Below are positions 23,401 through 35,024 of a DNA stretch of 64,000 bases, in pieces. The stretch covers positions 744,001 through 808,000 of the forward strand of contig JABYQQ010000014.1 of NCBI GenBank assembly GCA_022605405.1, given 5' to 3'. Made by a program: the position numbers and the translations under genes. Within the stretch, counting starts at the first letter, position 1, and each line of letters begins with the position of its first letter. This DNA comes from Earliella scabrosa (Eukaryota; Basidiomycota; Agaricomycetes; Polyporales; Polyporaceae). The notes beneath the pieces were generated by a model. It saw nothing but the letters and a program-made list of their open reading frames with translations. It was not told where the DNA came from and did not search any database.

Positions 23401-24413
23401 AGGCGTACGTCAAGGGTTTACGCTCGATCTACAAGCATCCCCTGGTTCCCAATCATCACCTTTCGCTCCACCTCAAGATTCTACTGCTCGCTTTTGGCCC
23501 TGTGCATGGATGGTGGGGCTTTCCGTTCGAACGATACAACGGCCTTCTTCAGAGACTGAATACGAATCATAAGCCTGGTGAGCTTTGACGCTGTAGTGAC
23601 GCCTAAAGTATACGTACTAAAGCTCTGGTCGATGCAGGCGAGATGCCCCTGACGTACATGAGATACTTTTACATCGGGTCCAACCTGCGCTGGATTCTGC
23701 GCGCTGTCGAGTGGCCTGATGTACAAGTAATTCATGACTGGCTGAAGGCCTTCAATGACGCGTTCAAGGACATTACACGCAGCATGCGCTTCATGGACGT
23801 GTTCTCCTTCCTGGAAACGCCCACCGACTTCGCGTACGATGACCGGCGTCACAGCACGCTGTCCAGGGCTATCTACGAACAACTCCTCTCCATCGTCGGG
23901 AGTCTGTCTTCCCAACGCTTCGTCTCAATCTACGCTGCGAAAAACCCCGCCCGCTTGCCTCGCCTTGCTCAGGAGGGCCAGTTTGTACGGAGCGTATCCC
24001 ACGCAGGTGTCAAGTTCACCCCCGCCTCGGCCGGTCGTGATTGCTTCGTATTCTTCAAGTATCCCGGAACGGCGACAAGTTCGGTTGGACGAATCGAACA
24101 TATCTTCTACCACCGTCGCGCAGAGAAGAAGTGCCCTGTCATTGAACCTTTCCTGATCATTCGCGAGTTCGTGACATTGTCGCCTAAGGACGGGTGTTAC
24201 GATCCGGTTACCTGCTTCCCGGAGCTGCAAACGAGGCTATACTACGACGAATTGCGTCCGGAGCTGCGCGTCATCCCCCTATCAAGTGTAGTTGCGCATG
24301 GCGCCGTGCTCTCGTGGACGCCAGAAGAGGTGACCAAGCCATGTGTCATAGTGAAATCGTTGGACCGGGTGCGTCCAATTTATTTCCATATTTACATCGA
24401 ACGATTGGACTAA
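20475..24413 (+). CDS. CACTA/EnSpm (Tnp2, Transposase_21-type) transposase
   Basis: Six exons (20475-20666, 20728-20817, 20868-21267, 21327-22873, 22944-23577, 23638-24413) join with correct phases to an uninterrupted 1212-residue protein. The N-terminus has clustered cysteines (CECDECVKW). A Cys-rich zinc-binding-like region follows (CPACCAIYPP...CTYT). The Tnp2 core is recognisable from VFSLFIDWFNPHGN, SHSIGVLYLACL, YLAGVIPGPKEPS, HFLRPLVDELIDLWHLGV, ICDLPALRKSAGYSGH and the catalytic-region motif LIDTMHNLFLGALRHH. The C-terminal exon starts GEMPLTYMRYFYIGSNLRW, usual for the fungal versions. The enzyme would cut and rejoin element ends. No frameshift or internal stop is visible, so it may be active. 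I could not find matching CACTA termini. Confidence 0.92.
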
Positions 24414-24599
24414 ACTCTTAGCTAGAGTTGAGATGTGTAGCCCGACATTCACAGAAACCTCCGTTGTACTCGTACACCCAATTTATGGTACTCTCTGAAC
24501 ACAAGGTTGTGATGGAAATGGTCGTCTCTGAGCCATGAGTAAGTATCGGTAAGTGCGCGTGTCTTTTCCGCCGGTGATTGTGCGCGTATGGTCGGCGAG

Positions 24600-25690
24600 G
24601 TCCGTGGGGGAGAGGGGACAACGCTCGCGTGTATCTTACACGAGCACGACACGGGAGCGCAACCGACATCCCAGATGGTCGGCTGCGCCTGTCGGGAGCT
24701 CGTAGGGGCTCGCTTCGTTTGTACAGGGCTGCATTGACTGAGCTCGCCGCTTGTCCGATACCATGGGGCACGCGACCGAGCGCAGACGGAAGTTCTCCGA
24801 GACAGGCCATGAGCACGGCGAAGGGCGACGGATTTCCTTCGGAGCTCGGTTGGTGGGGAGACGATTGTGGCCGGGAGCCCCGCGGAGCTCTGTTGAGCTT
24901 CGCGTGGCGGGCTCATACTCACGAAAGCTCGTTGGAGCTCGTCGGGAGCTCCCCGGAGCTCGATTGGGCCTTCCTGAGCTCTCCGCACGGCTGGGAACCC
25001 CGCGAAGTTCGGTTGATCTTTCTGTTGCGCTCGGGAGAGCTTGTTGGAGCTCGCTTCGTTTGTACGGGCTGCATTGACAGAGCTTGCGACGGCTCAAACA
25101 GAACAAGGGGAGCACGGCCGAGCGCAAACGGAAGTTCTCCGAGACAGGCCATGAGCACGGCGAAGGGCGACGGATTTCCTTCGGAGCTCGGCCGGTGGGG
25201 AGACGATTGTGGCCGGGAGCCCCGCGGAGCTCTGTTGAGCTTCGCGTGGCGGGCTAGTACTCGCAAAAGCTCGTTGGAGCTCGTCGGGAGCTCCCCGGAG
25301 CTCGATTGGGCCTTCCATTGATCCGATTGTGCTAGTCCAACGCTCATCAGAGCTCGCCTTGTTTGCACGGGCTGCATTGACAGAGCTTGCGACGGCTCAA
25401 ACAGAACAAGGGGAGCACGGCCGAGCGCAGACGGAAGCTCGCCGAGACACGCTACGACCGCTGCGTAGAGCGATGGATTTCCCCCTGTGCTCGGCCGGTG
25501 GGGACACCATTTTGGCCGGGAGCCCCGCGTCGCTCTGTTGGCTTCGTGTTGCTGGCTAGTGCTCGCGAGAGCTCGTTGGAGCTCGTCGGGAGCCCCGCCC
25601 CGGAGGTCGATTGGGCCTTCCTGAGCTCCCCGCACGGCCGGGTACAAGACGAGCGCAGCACGGTGCACACGGACGCTCGATGATGCTCGC
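24600..25690. repeat. GAGCTC-rich tandem repeat array (about 300-bp units)
   Basis: At least three degenerate copies of a long unit occur at about 24770-25080, 25110-25330 and 25410-25690. Shared blocks are GAGCGCAGACGGAAG, GATTGTGGCCGGGAGCC, GCTCGTTGGAGCTCG and GAGCTCGATTGGGCC. The unit is built around GAGCTC hexamers. The repeats leave long open frames on both strands that are not credible genes. The array starts about 200 bp after the transposase stop, so it may be subterminal DNA of that element. Confidence 0.8.
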
Positions 25691-25907
25691 CTGGAGCACC
25701 GCGTAGCTCAGTTTCTGTTCGGTAGTGGTCACAGCGTCCCCACGATATCGATGACCTTAGCACTCGGAGTTCGTCTCGGAGCACGGGTCACCATGAGAGC
25801 TTGGGCGAGCACGATTCTGGATGCGCTCGCGCGTGCTCATACACAACCTCGTGCGCGCCCTAGGAGCGCGAGCGCGAGTCTGAGGTCATGAGCGCAGGTC
25901 TGAGCTC

Positions 25908-26060
25908 GCACGCGCTCGCGTCATGAGCTCAGCTGTACGCGACTCTGAGCACACACGCGCTCGCGTCATGAGCTCAGCTGTACGCGACTCTGAGCACACA
26001 CGCGCTCGCGTCATGAGCTCAGCTGTACGCGACTCTGAGCACGAACGAACTCATGCCATG
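25908..26060. repeat. 45-bp satellite
   Basis: About three and a half copies of a 45-bp unit. TCATGAGCTCAGCTGTACGC begins at 25921, 25966 and 26011, and a diverged copy follows near 26051. It continues the GAGCTC-rich character of the preceding array. Confidence 0.88.
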
Positions 26061-26773
26061 AGCTCGGCTGCGCGCATTATCTGAGCACCGAGGAGCTCGC
26101 GTCATCAGCTCTGTGCTGCGCGGTGGCGCTTACAATATGGGCTCGGACAAACGTACCTTTGACGCTCCCCATTCGGTCACCCTGTCCTATGGTGAGGTTA
26201 AATGTTCGACCATCCGGCAGACACAGCCTGTTTGTGTGGAGGATATCTTTAGGAAATTGAATGGGTAGTTTACGTTGCGTCATAATGCCCTACGGTCAGC
26301 TATCCAAAGTGTTGTGTCGGTGAATAGGTTGTCTATTGAACCACTCCCGTTTGAGCCGATATTGAACAGCTTTTCAGTCGGATATGCGTGGGTCTGTGCC
26401 AAGCCTTACCTATTGGACAATACACATGGGCCATGCAACACAGCCGTCCAATGACCGACGAATGGGCATTCTATGGTCGAATATCCGATTAGGAGATGGG
26501 CGGGGATGGAGTAGGTCACGATGAATATTCGTCCGTCCAACATCCGTGCCACTGCCGGAGAAGATGAAACCTTACCCATCAATTTCCCACGCATATTTGA
26601 CCGTCCGGATTAGGGCCCCTGCCCGCCGTGCCAGCTGGGCTCACTTGCTCGTACAAGACATACAAGACACTTCTCTCGACAGCTCTTCCTCGCATCCAGC
26701 GGTTGTCCAGATTGCTGAACTCAAGCTCGACGTCCAGGGATCGCTTTCTCAAGCGACTAGACGTTGAACGTTG
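26061..26773. other. Unassigned region with two exon-like DGRxF fragments
   Basis: Two short minus-strand frames (about 26100-26283 and 26420-26594) each contain a DGR(T/I)F motif and adjoin splice-like sequences (GTACCTTT, GTAAGG). They could be related exons of a broken gene or copies of one unit. No family is recognised. Confidence 0.2.
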
Positions 26774-27663
26774 AGCGCTGGGCAGTCATTCTATAGGTGT
26801 GGGCCATTAGGACCTAGCGGACTTTGAAAATACCTAACGCGAGCCAAATACGTAACAACACAACCATACATCTCTAGACGCCCGTCTTCACTGAGTCTTT
26901 GTAGGATTGATGTCTGTATAATCATAGCCATGACAATGCAAATTCAATACTACTATGCTGGACATCTTAGCATGGTCCAGGCAAATGTTGCTCGACGTGG
27001 AGGCGATTGCGTTCCAATACTAGTGAGTGGTCATTGGGACCTAGCGGAGTTTCAAACGCTGATGAAGGTCATGTGATCTGGGCATGAACGGTTCTGTATA
27101 CTTGGAAAGCAGCATGCAGACGACCTTGAAATGCATGATAGCAGAGTGTTGAAACAAATAAAAACAATGCGCCTGAGCTCCAATGGCTATGGTACAGTGA
27201 GCATGCGCCCTAGTACAAAGTTCGAACCTGCATGGATATTAAATGCCGACGCGCGCGTTAGCGCGCGCCGCTCTCCGAGACATATAGCCCCTCAAGACAG
27301 CTCAAAATCACTTCCTGTCCATGTGCCGACATTCAAACAAAGATATTCAGCCATGAAAAAGTGGCTCGCATGGCAAGTCTCGTCGTGAATGTACAACATT
27401 TATGTGCGTTTTCATGTCATGCCTAAGTGCGCGTCAGCGCGCCCGACAAAATCAAAGTACACTTGTTGGACACATATTCTGCGACGTTTCCAGAGGTCTA
27501 GAAGAAGACAGCCCCATGTCAGCCCCCATTTTGATGTTCTTGTGGACGAGCAAGGATGTGGAACACGATTCTCTCTCTCCTCCTCCTCGATTTAATTTAT
27601 TTAATTATAATTAATTCATTTAATTTCCGGCCCCCCACACCTATAGTATGAGTGCCGAGCGCT
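26774..27663. mobile_element. 890-bp element with about 30-bp terminal inverted repeats
   Basis: The left end reads AGCGCTGGGCAGTCATTCTA followed by TAGGTGTGGG. The right end, on the opposite strand, reads AGCGCTCGGCACTCATACTA followed by TAGGTGTGGG. They match at 27 of 30 positions. The outermost AGCGCT may itself be a 6-bp target duplication. A 28-bp motif around GGACCTAGCGGA is repeated inside (26802-26829 and 27027-27054). An AT-rich stretch lies near the right end (27585-27625). No transposase is encoded, so it is probably non-autonomous; the superfamily is undetermined. Confidence 0.65.
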
Positions 27664-30017
27664 GACCTCGGTCGAAGAGGTATTCGCTGAACGTATCCAC
27701 CTCAACGTAGGTCTAGGTGAGGAGCACCGCACAGATCTGATTGCGCCGTTCTACGTGAACTACTAGGAGACACAAAAAGGAGAGGTTGGTCAGCTGAGAG
27801 CACGATGGAGCGATGATGAGCTTACGAAACATACCAGACATCAACCATGCGAGTCTGGGCCGCGTCTTGAGAGCGTTGGTCAAGGAGGACATGAGTAACT
27901 GCTCTCGTGCAGCAGCCTACAGCTGACGAGATCCATCAGGACTGTCTCCAATGTCGGCCTGGGACACCTCGACGGAGCTGCAGACAGATCCTGAGTTGTC
28001 GAGAAGGACGTGACCTGTCGCCCTTCGTAGCTGCTCGCGTGCTAGCAAGATAGCTGGACGTGCGCGATGTCGGACTCGTCTAGTGAAGGCCTGACAAACG
28101 CGAGGCTCGAAGATGTCGGGACATTCGAGCCTTGTCAGGTAGCGCGCCATGCCCGGTTTGGATCCGTCCTCGCGAAGGGGATCAATGCTGACGAGCATGT
28201 CCTCGTTCTCAAGAACGTGTACGACACGTCCTAGCAGAGCAGTCGCTCCGCATTAAGCTTCGTGGCGACTGGGGTACTGTCGGGCTTCGAGGGCGAACCG
28301 CGATCATGGATAGAGCTGTAGACATGTGAGCAACCCGTGCTGTCATGTCAGAATACGATATCCAGACCTCAGACAGCTCTGTCGTCACGGGTTCCTCGCG
28401 CACCAACAGCCCGTCAAGACGACTCAGAATGGTCTCTCCCTCCCTGCGCGTCGTTGAGCATCTTCCGGGTGGCGGAGAGTCATCATACTCGCCACGGGCC
28501 TGGCTTCTTCGATGTCCCAATGGCAGCCGTCTTGAGCGTGGTAGCCCTTTCTAAGTTCTAGAGGTTCGGCGCCCATCCGCGTGTGCGACGACTTTCGCGG
28601 ACTTCCACAGAGAGTAGGCCAACGCGAGTAGAGGCGAACACTCCGAGATATCGGCACCCAGCCATTGCCACGCCAGATGAGGCCCGAGTGAAATGTAAAG
28701 GCAGCGAGACTGTCCAAAGCTTCTCATCAGTATCGACGACCAGCAGTCACGAATCATGCAGACGTACGATTGTCCCCATATGTCGGACCAATGTTCACGT
28801 TGTCCCCCGTGGCGCACCATCGGCTCTCCAGACCTTCCAGTCCCACGCCCTACGTTCAGAAGTACTGTTGCGTGGCAGCGAGAGGGTCGAAAGCACGGCG
28901 GTGAGTATAGCTTCTCAACTTATGAGTTCGGTGTACTAGTGAGCGCGGACAATGGTCTCGACGACGCACCGACTTTCTGCAGGAAATCGGGACGGCGGAT
29001 GTCATGCGTGCATACCCTTCGTGTGAGGATCGGAGACGTATCAGGCTTAGAGTCCAAGACCCACCTCGGACTCCAGCTGCCGGCTGGAGAACATGAAATG
29101 AGAGTATGGGAGGCGAGTCGCTGAACGCGGAGGACGTCGGGAGCATGTCAACAGAAGCCACCCTAAAGGACAGGAGTGAGGACGTACCAATATCCGAAGC
29201 CATATCTGCGTGAAGATCTTGAGGTGACGGCGTTGGCGTCGATGCCAGAGTCCGTTGGTCGAAGAGTATCAGTTGGCGACCTCGAGATGACATCACGACT
29301 AATGCGCAAGCAGGATATAAGCGAGATTGAGACAGTACCACACCAGCATCGCACGACGACTCACAGGAAGGGATTGTCCCGACGAGACGAACGCCGGTCT
29401 GCAGATTAAGAGCGGTTCAATACAGACTGGAAACGATTCGCCACATATACTCACAGCGAGACCCCGGCGATCCAAGCGTGTGTCTCCCGATAAGTCCTGG
29501 CGTTGACAAGCCCTGGCAGAGCGGAAGTAGGAGCCTTGACCCTCTGCAATCGAAGCATGCGTGTCAGCTCCTAACTTACTGACCCAGGGCCTCCAAGGGC
29601 CCTACTGGCTGGTATCCTCCATACGCTAGTACCCGTCCAATGCTGACCCCAATTTGATGACCGCACCCCATACGAACTGACGAAAAATGCGATGGAGCGA
29701 CGTACGTACATTCATAAAGTGGTTGTCTCGCCCCGTGTCGCAGCTGTCCTTGCAAGACTGTCATAGCACCAGTCGCGCTGCTCACTTGGCTTGAGCCTTC
29801 CTAGTGACCTCTGGAGAGACTCGGAGCGGGAGGTGAGCCTCCGACGCGCTGTGCTAAGTCAGGTAAAGCCTTGAAGAAGAAGACTCACCTACGGTTGCTG
29901 CGCTTGAGCTTGAGGTCCCTCATTGGCTTCCAAAACCCTTAGTATTGTCGGAGTACGCGAGCCCCATTCGATGTTCACGTCGGAGGTAGAGATGAGCATG
30001 AGTGCAAGTTGAAGTAA

Positions 30018-30075
30018 CACGGACCTCAGTATCGTCACATGATACCGTGGGAAAGTGATCACCTTCCCACGCTCG
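30018..30075. repeat. Diverged duplicate of 38461-38519
   Basis: Both segments share CACGGACC, GTCACATGATA, GTG(G/T)GAAAGTG and TTCCCACGCTC in the same order and spacing, and similarity extends weakly leftwards. The second copy starts inside the sequence that follows the last intact exon of the truncated ligase. This is visible sequence homology of unknown origin. Confidence 0.5.
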
Positions 30076-30890
30076 GTGAACAAAAGCGCTACCGAAGGGA
30101 TACGTTCGACTCCTTAGCACTCCCCTGGATGACTGCCCCTCTCCGGCGGGGTGCTGCCTCAAGACGGCCATACAAGCATACTTAGGCCGCTTTCTTCAAG
30201 CTCCGTTTCACTTCTACTCCTGCGGTTGCTGCTGTAAGATTCTCGATATCTCTCTCTTGTCACTTGCTGACGAGATTCGTCGTTTGAACAGGCCTTGCGA
30301 CGAGCAGGTTGTCGGGCTTCCATGGCCGAGGTTATTCTCGTGTTGATACATCTAATGGTGCGTCTGTCTGATGACCTCTTGGAACTCTTCTCTCTCCTCT
30401 GCGGTCGGTCGCGCGATCGTTTGCGCATGCCACCGTCGCCATCTTTCCCCTTGGTTGCCCACAGCCTTCGGGCCCTCTGGCTCCCTACGGCCTCTCGCCT
30501 CCCTGCAAGTCATTCTCGCAGTCGGCTACGTTACCATGGGAGACTTGGCCGTGCTCGTGAAAGGCTTCGTGGCAATGGACGCTGCCAGTTGTGCGCATCC
30601 GTGCATCCGTTGGAGCGGCATGCCCCATGCTCAACGTTCATTGCTCGATGTGTCGCTCGCATGACATCTGTCGATATGGCTGTGTTACGTGTATCATTCA
30701 CTTCAAGAGTTCCTGAGAGATGGACATTCTACTTCGTGCAGCGATCTTGTCGTATTCTCATTGGCATGGGGTAGCATGACGCACTCAAGGATGACGTGTT
30801 GTGCAGATACAAGCATACTGAGACAGCCCGCCGACTGGAGTTCTCGCATATCCATGCACCCTGAACGCACAGCTTGAACGTGTCGCTCAC

Positions 30891-31100
30891 CCCAAATGGA
30901 ACAAGCCTGTCGTAGACGGCCGTCCTCAGCTCGCTCGCCAACCGTCGATCCATCTCCTCCGCGTTCGGTTGGTGTTGCACGGCCGTCTCGTGGCAGCCGA
31001 TCTGTAGGAACGCCGCTGCAGCCCAGCCTGCGTGCGTCTTGGGAGGAGAGCTCGCGGAGGTGAGGCGGAGGATGTCGCAGTATAGTACCAGTACTCGTAC
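30891..31100 (-). CDS. Exon-like fragment, function unknown
   Basis: A protein-like stretch with WAAAAFLQIGCHETAVQ, PNAEEMDRRLASELRTAVY and DRLVPFG ends exactly at a GTGAGC donor (30890). Residue composition and the clean donor suggest a real exon of a larger gene. I cannot assemble convincing flanking exons and do not recognise the family. It may be a relic. Confidence 0.25.
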
Positions 31101-31660
31101 ACTGAACGAGCAACATGGGACTATTGATAGTACCATGACATACGAACCAAGGCATTCCCTGTGTATTGGGAGAGCGGCCGTGGGAGTCGCAGTCGCAACT
31201 CTTGCCCTTGTGCAGACAGACGACTGAAAGCTGTTGCGCAGACCATCGAACAGAAAGCTTAAGGCATGATTCGGGGGATGGTCTCGAAGACACATCGTGA
31301 GCGTCTCGTGCTGCACTATCATCACTGAGACATCGTGTTTGTCTCTCTCGCTATCTCTCTCCGCACATGCGAATGCGCTTAAAGCTTCATTCGCGGCAGT
31401 AGCACTTGAGCCTATAGCAGCAAGGCCACCTTAACTTTGCTTCCGCGTGGCATCCAAGCTTCGAAAGTTTCGCGGCCACGACGACGTAGATACGGCGCGC
31501 ATTCATTAACGAGACGGTGACGGCGAGGTTCTTTAGCCCAGCAGCGGTACGAACACTTCGCTGGGACTTTCCTTCTGTGAGGACTTGAGAAGGTCGACTC
31601 CAATCTCGTTCGTCTTAGTAGGTAGCGGAAGGGACAATGTGGCAGTATGTATGGACGTAA

Positions 31661-34163
31661 TCAAAGACGGTCGCGGATGAGACGATTGTGAGCGACCTCG
31701 ATCGCTTCTTGCTCCCTTGCGTAGAGTGCTTCGATCTCAGACGCATACATCTTGAGACACACTCCTCGCCGAGCCGTTCCCTTCGGGGTGTGCTCCAGCG
31801 GCTTTGAAGGCGAGGTGAGCAGGATCATCTATGCGGGCGTTATGAGCACAGAAACGATCATGTTAAGATGAAATTGGCTCGTACGTTGCGCGCGATACGA
31901 GCGTACTCCGGCAGCTCTTGATTGGCAGCCTCAATAACCGGCCTGCATCAACGTCTATGAACTGTTCTACGATTCTAGTCGATGAGAACGCACCATATGG
32001 CATCGATGTACTGAGCCGCCTCATGGGAATCTGCGAGGTCCACTTCGTGGCCGGTAGCTGGCTCCACGAGAATGCCAGTATTAATATGGTGTGTCCCGAA
32101 CATTACCACGGACGCAACAAGCGGACTTTGAGCAATGGCGGCCTCTACCAAGATTACATTTGAGGATGAACGGTTGGAGAGGTCGGAACTATGAACTTAC
32201 CAGGTGGTACGGGGTTCACCTATAATGAAACGATGAGTGAACCAGCGTAGATAGATGGTTGCAGCGGGCACTCACTCTCTCCGCTATGGACAGATTGATC
32301 TGATCGTCCTTGCGTCCATATATCCTCCATCGCGACGGGTCGGTCGGGTGCTGCTCGACGAGATCACCAACAGCGAACGCGCGCTGACCTTCGAAGTCCG
32401 TGTTCGTAACGTGCGGGCTGAAGACTTCGGTAGGCTGGACAGAGCTGAGCTGCGAAGTAGACAAGCGAGATAACACACGACTCACAATTGCGATCGGCTC
32501 GTAGAGCCCCTTGACCTCCTGAGGCTGCATAACGATCTTGATATGGGGGGATAGCTTGAAGTATTGCCACGAATCGATGGTAGGCGCGTCGCGCGGTATG
32601 AACATTGTCGCAGGTCCCATCTCGGTGCTACATGTGACGTTAGAACTGCACATAGGTTCTACAAAACCGGCTCACCTGCCCCAGAAGGGATGCAACGTTA
32701 CTCCAGCGGTGACGAGCATATCCCCGATTGCCTTATTGATGGGTGCTCCCGCGTACACCTACACGGACTCATCAGACGCATTCAGCTACGCTCAAGCACT
32801 GTGCTAGACTTACGATAGCGTCCAGAGATTGTAGCACCGGAAGATTCTTCGGGTCGCGCGCCCAGGTCTATAGATCGTGAGCCACAGCTGCAGTCACTCG
32901 CTTCTCGCTGCGCGTACCTCAACAAACACAGGAACACAGAAGACGATATCGCACTTGTCCGCAATGCAGCTTTCCAGGAAGTTGGCGGGCGTAGGCGTAA
33001 TGGGAGGAAGTATGGGCTTGTATAGGGCAAATGTCGCACCAGTAGAGAGCTAGTGCAAGATTAATGAGCGGGGCCGAGGTTTCATATTGCTTGGCGATGC
33101 TTACTGGCCACTGATGGATATGTTAGACTTCGGGCATATGAAGGGTATGATAATACTTACCACCACAGTGGTGATTCCCATAGCATCTAGATTGTCTCTT
33201 GAGCTGTCTTCTGAGAATACACGGACACGGACAGAATCATATCCACTTACATGGGATAGGATTGGTGTGGGCCGCAATACGTTTACCCGCCAAGTCCACC
33301 TCGCCGTAGCCTGTGATACATGGTTAGAAGACGGATGCGTACATATCGACTGGAAGCGACACGAACATGGCGCTTTGCCTGCATTTACTAACCCACCCCT
33401 CGTCAAAGCGACTGGCTTGGGAAACCCGGTAGTGCCTGATATTCGACGCGTCAGCCAGACTCAATGGACTACAACGTCTAAGACTGTAGGTACCTGAAGA
33501 ATGTAGTATGATAGTGACATCGTCGTCCCCAATATCGACCATCCCTGGATGGCCAGAGACTTGATGATAGTCCTCTGGGAGAACCATCTTCTGAACCTCG
33601 ATCTCAACTCCCTTCTGTTTCAGGATAGTAACTGCCGCCTGCGCAAAAGACTGCATGGCCGTGTCACCGCTAACGAGCAGCTGACAAGCACCGGTGCTCT
33701 CGAGCAGATGCGCCGTAACGGTAGAGCTGTTCCGAGGCGAAAGAGGGAAGGCAGTATATCCGAGACTCATTATGGCTACCAGCGTGTATATGTAGCTCAG
33801 GGAGTCTGTGATGGCGTTAGCGAAATTTGGTATGGTTATGTCAAGGAAAGACAAACCTGCTAGTGCGAGGACCGCAATGATCGGCCGCGTTGTGCTCGTT
33901 CTCGTCGAGGTGTGCTTGTTGTTGCAGCGGTCGAGGATGGTCCCCGCAATCGTGCTGATAGCGCTCCACGCATTGCGATAGAGAACGTCGGTTGTGTGCT
34001 GTGTGGCGATATCTGAGTACGTGAACACCGGATGGTCGGGGCTATTGCGGGCGTGGTACTCGTACAGGCCCGGCACGGAAAGACCATAGTCGAGGGGAGC
34101 AGGATGAAATGTAGCGGAGTCTCTCCCCTGCTGCGTTATAGGAGGCGACATGTAGGAAGACAT
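31661..34163 (-). CDS. Adenylate-forming enzyme, NRPS-like A domain only (copy 1)
   Basis: Multi-exon gene; the first exon is 33857-34163 and the second 33494-33805, across a 51-nt in-frame intron with branch point CTAAC. Core A-domain motifs follow in order: SLSYIYTLVAIMSLGYTAFP; the nucleotide loop SSGTTGFPKP split by an intron; GYGEVDLAGKRIAAHTNPIP; PVFVETWARDPKNLP; GAPINKAIGDML; STEMGPATMF; the GRKDDQI hinge; and the C-terminal TPKGTARR with the catalytic-type lysine. The protein ends within about 35 residues of that lysine. It therefore lacks thiolation, thioesterase and reductase domains (roughly 550 residues). Such enzymes activate a carboxylic acid as AMP ester; the substrate is unknown. 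Copy 2 at 35025-37533 is a close tandem paralogue. Confidence 0.82.
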
Positions 34164-34496
34164 TGAAGCGATGACAGAAATGAGGGGATATAGTACCTTG
34201 GGGTATATATGATGTTCTGAAGTCGATATAGGACCGAGAAGGAATTCTGGAGGGCCCGCCGGGACCTTCACGGTTGTACCTGTTGAGCCTTCATCATGTT
34301 TCATGTCTGACAACAACCACTCACTTCTCCGAAGCAGACAATTATGTCACGATGGCCGCCGAGAGTGGTGCTTCTTGCGCGTCCCCGGGAAGCTCTACCT
34401 CTCGCGCCCAACAACACGGGGTCTATGCAATCGAATTAGTATACCCACAATGGACACACAAACTATTTCTCGAACATCGGTTCAAGGGAACCTCTC

Positions 34497-34850
34497 TTGG
34501 AGGACAGTCTACTCCGACGAGCCGCATCCTTCGACGAGGTCTTCCTCTCGCGCATCCCTGTTGGGTTGAACTTCAAGCACCGAGCTCACTGTGACGACCA
34601 CAATGCAGATCTGCCGCGCGATGGCGGCATCGGCGAGGGCAAGCTTCCCTACGAGCTCATCGAGAAGCTCGCCCAGCGCGACGTGAATGGGACGCAAGTC
34701 AAGAACACGTGTAAGCAGCAGGACGGCCACATCGCAGGCAAAGAGCCATGGGCAGACGCTGCGGTATGAGCACTTGCCAGTGGAGGAGGCGCTGAACGCA
34801 ATGGAGTTTGTTGTGAAATTTGACACTATGAAGGTCCGCAGTTGTTTCTC
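34497..34850 (+). pseudogene. AAA+ ATPase C-terminal fragment
   Basis: The plus strand encodes FDEVFLSRIPVGLNFKH, then LIEKLAQRDVNGTQVKNT and, after a frame change near 34712, SHGQTLRYEHLPVEEALNAM. This matches the region after the second Walker motif and the lid (LNGRQIKN-type sensor) of the large fungal AAA+ ATPases. The ATP-binding part is absent and the frame shift breaks it, so it is a relic. It lies between the two adenylation genes and ends about 170 bp before the 3' end of copy 2. Confidence 0.6.
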
Positions 34851-35024
34851 CGCAACTGTCATATGGTGGTCAGTAGATCTGTCCCATCTCGACCCTCGGA
34901 GTCACTCACAGAATGAACGCCCAACGCCGACGAGCGTCGTGTCTCCTTGACAGCTACGATCGCATTCAATATGATAGAGAACGTGGAAGCTACAACTGTG
35001 ACAGGGCGGTATTTATGGAGGTAC

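Larger units (their letters stand above)
27664..31660. other. About 4 kb without a callable gene
   Basis: Frames are short and overlapping on both strands. On the minus strand between about 28900 and 30100 several GTRNGT/YAG pairs could define small exons (for example 29455-29543, 29365-29398 and 29188-29298). More than one frame stays open through them and no domain emerges. Two more specific signals, at 30018-30075 and 30891-31100, are listed separately. The region may be a decayed gene neighbourhood. Confidence 0.35.

Noticed and set aside
24449..25784. Long open frames on both strands (up to about 250 codons)
   Set aside because: They run through the GAGCTC-rich tandem array, are repetitive, overlap each other and have no splice or domain support.
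25908..26060. CRISPR-like regular repeats
   Set aside because: Units are contiguous 45-bp satellite copies without spacers, in a eukaryotic genome.
28900..30100. Chain of small minus-strand exons with GT-AG borders
   Set aside because: At least two frames stay open through the chain and no recognisable domain results, so a gene cannot be distinguished from chance.
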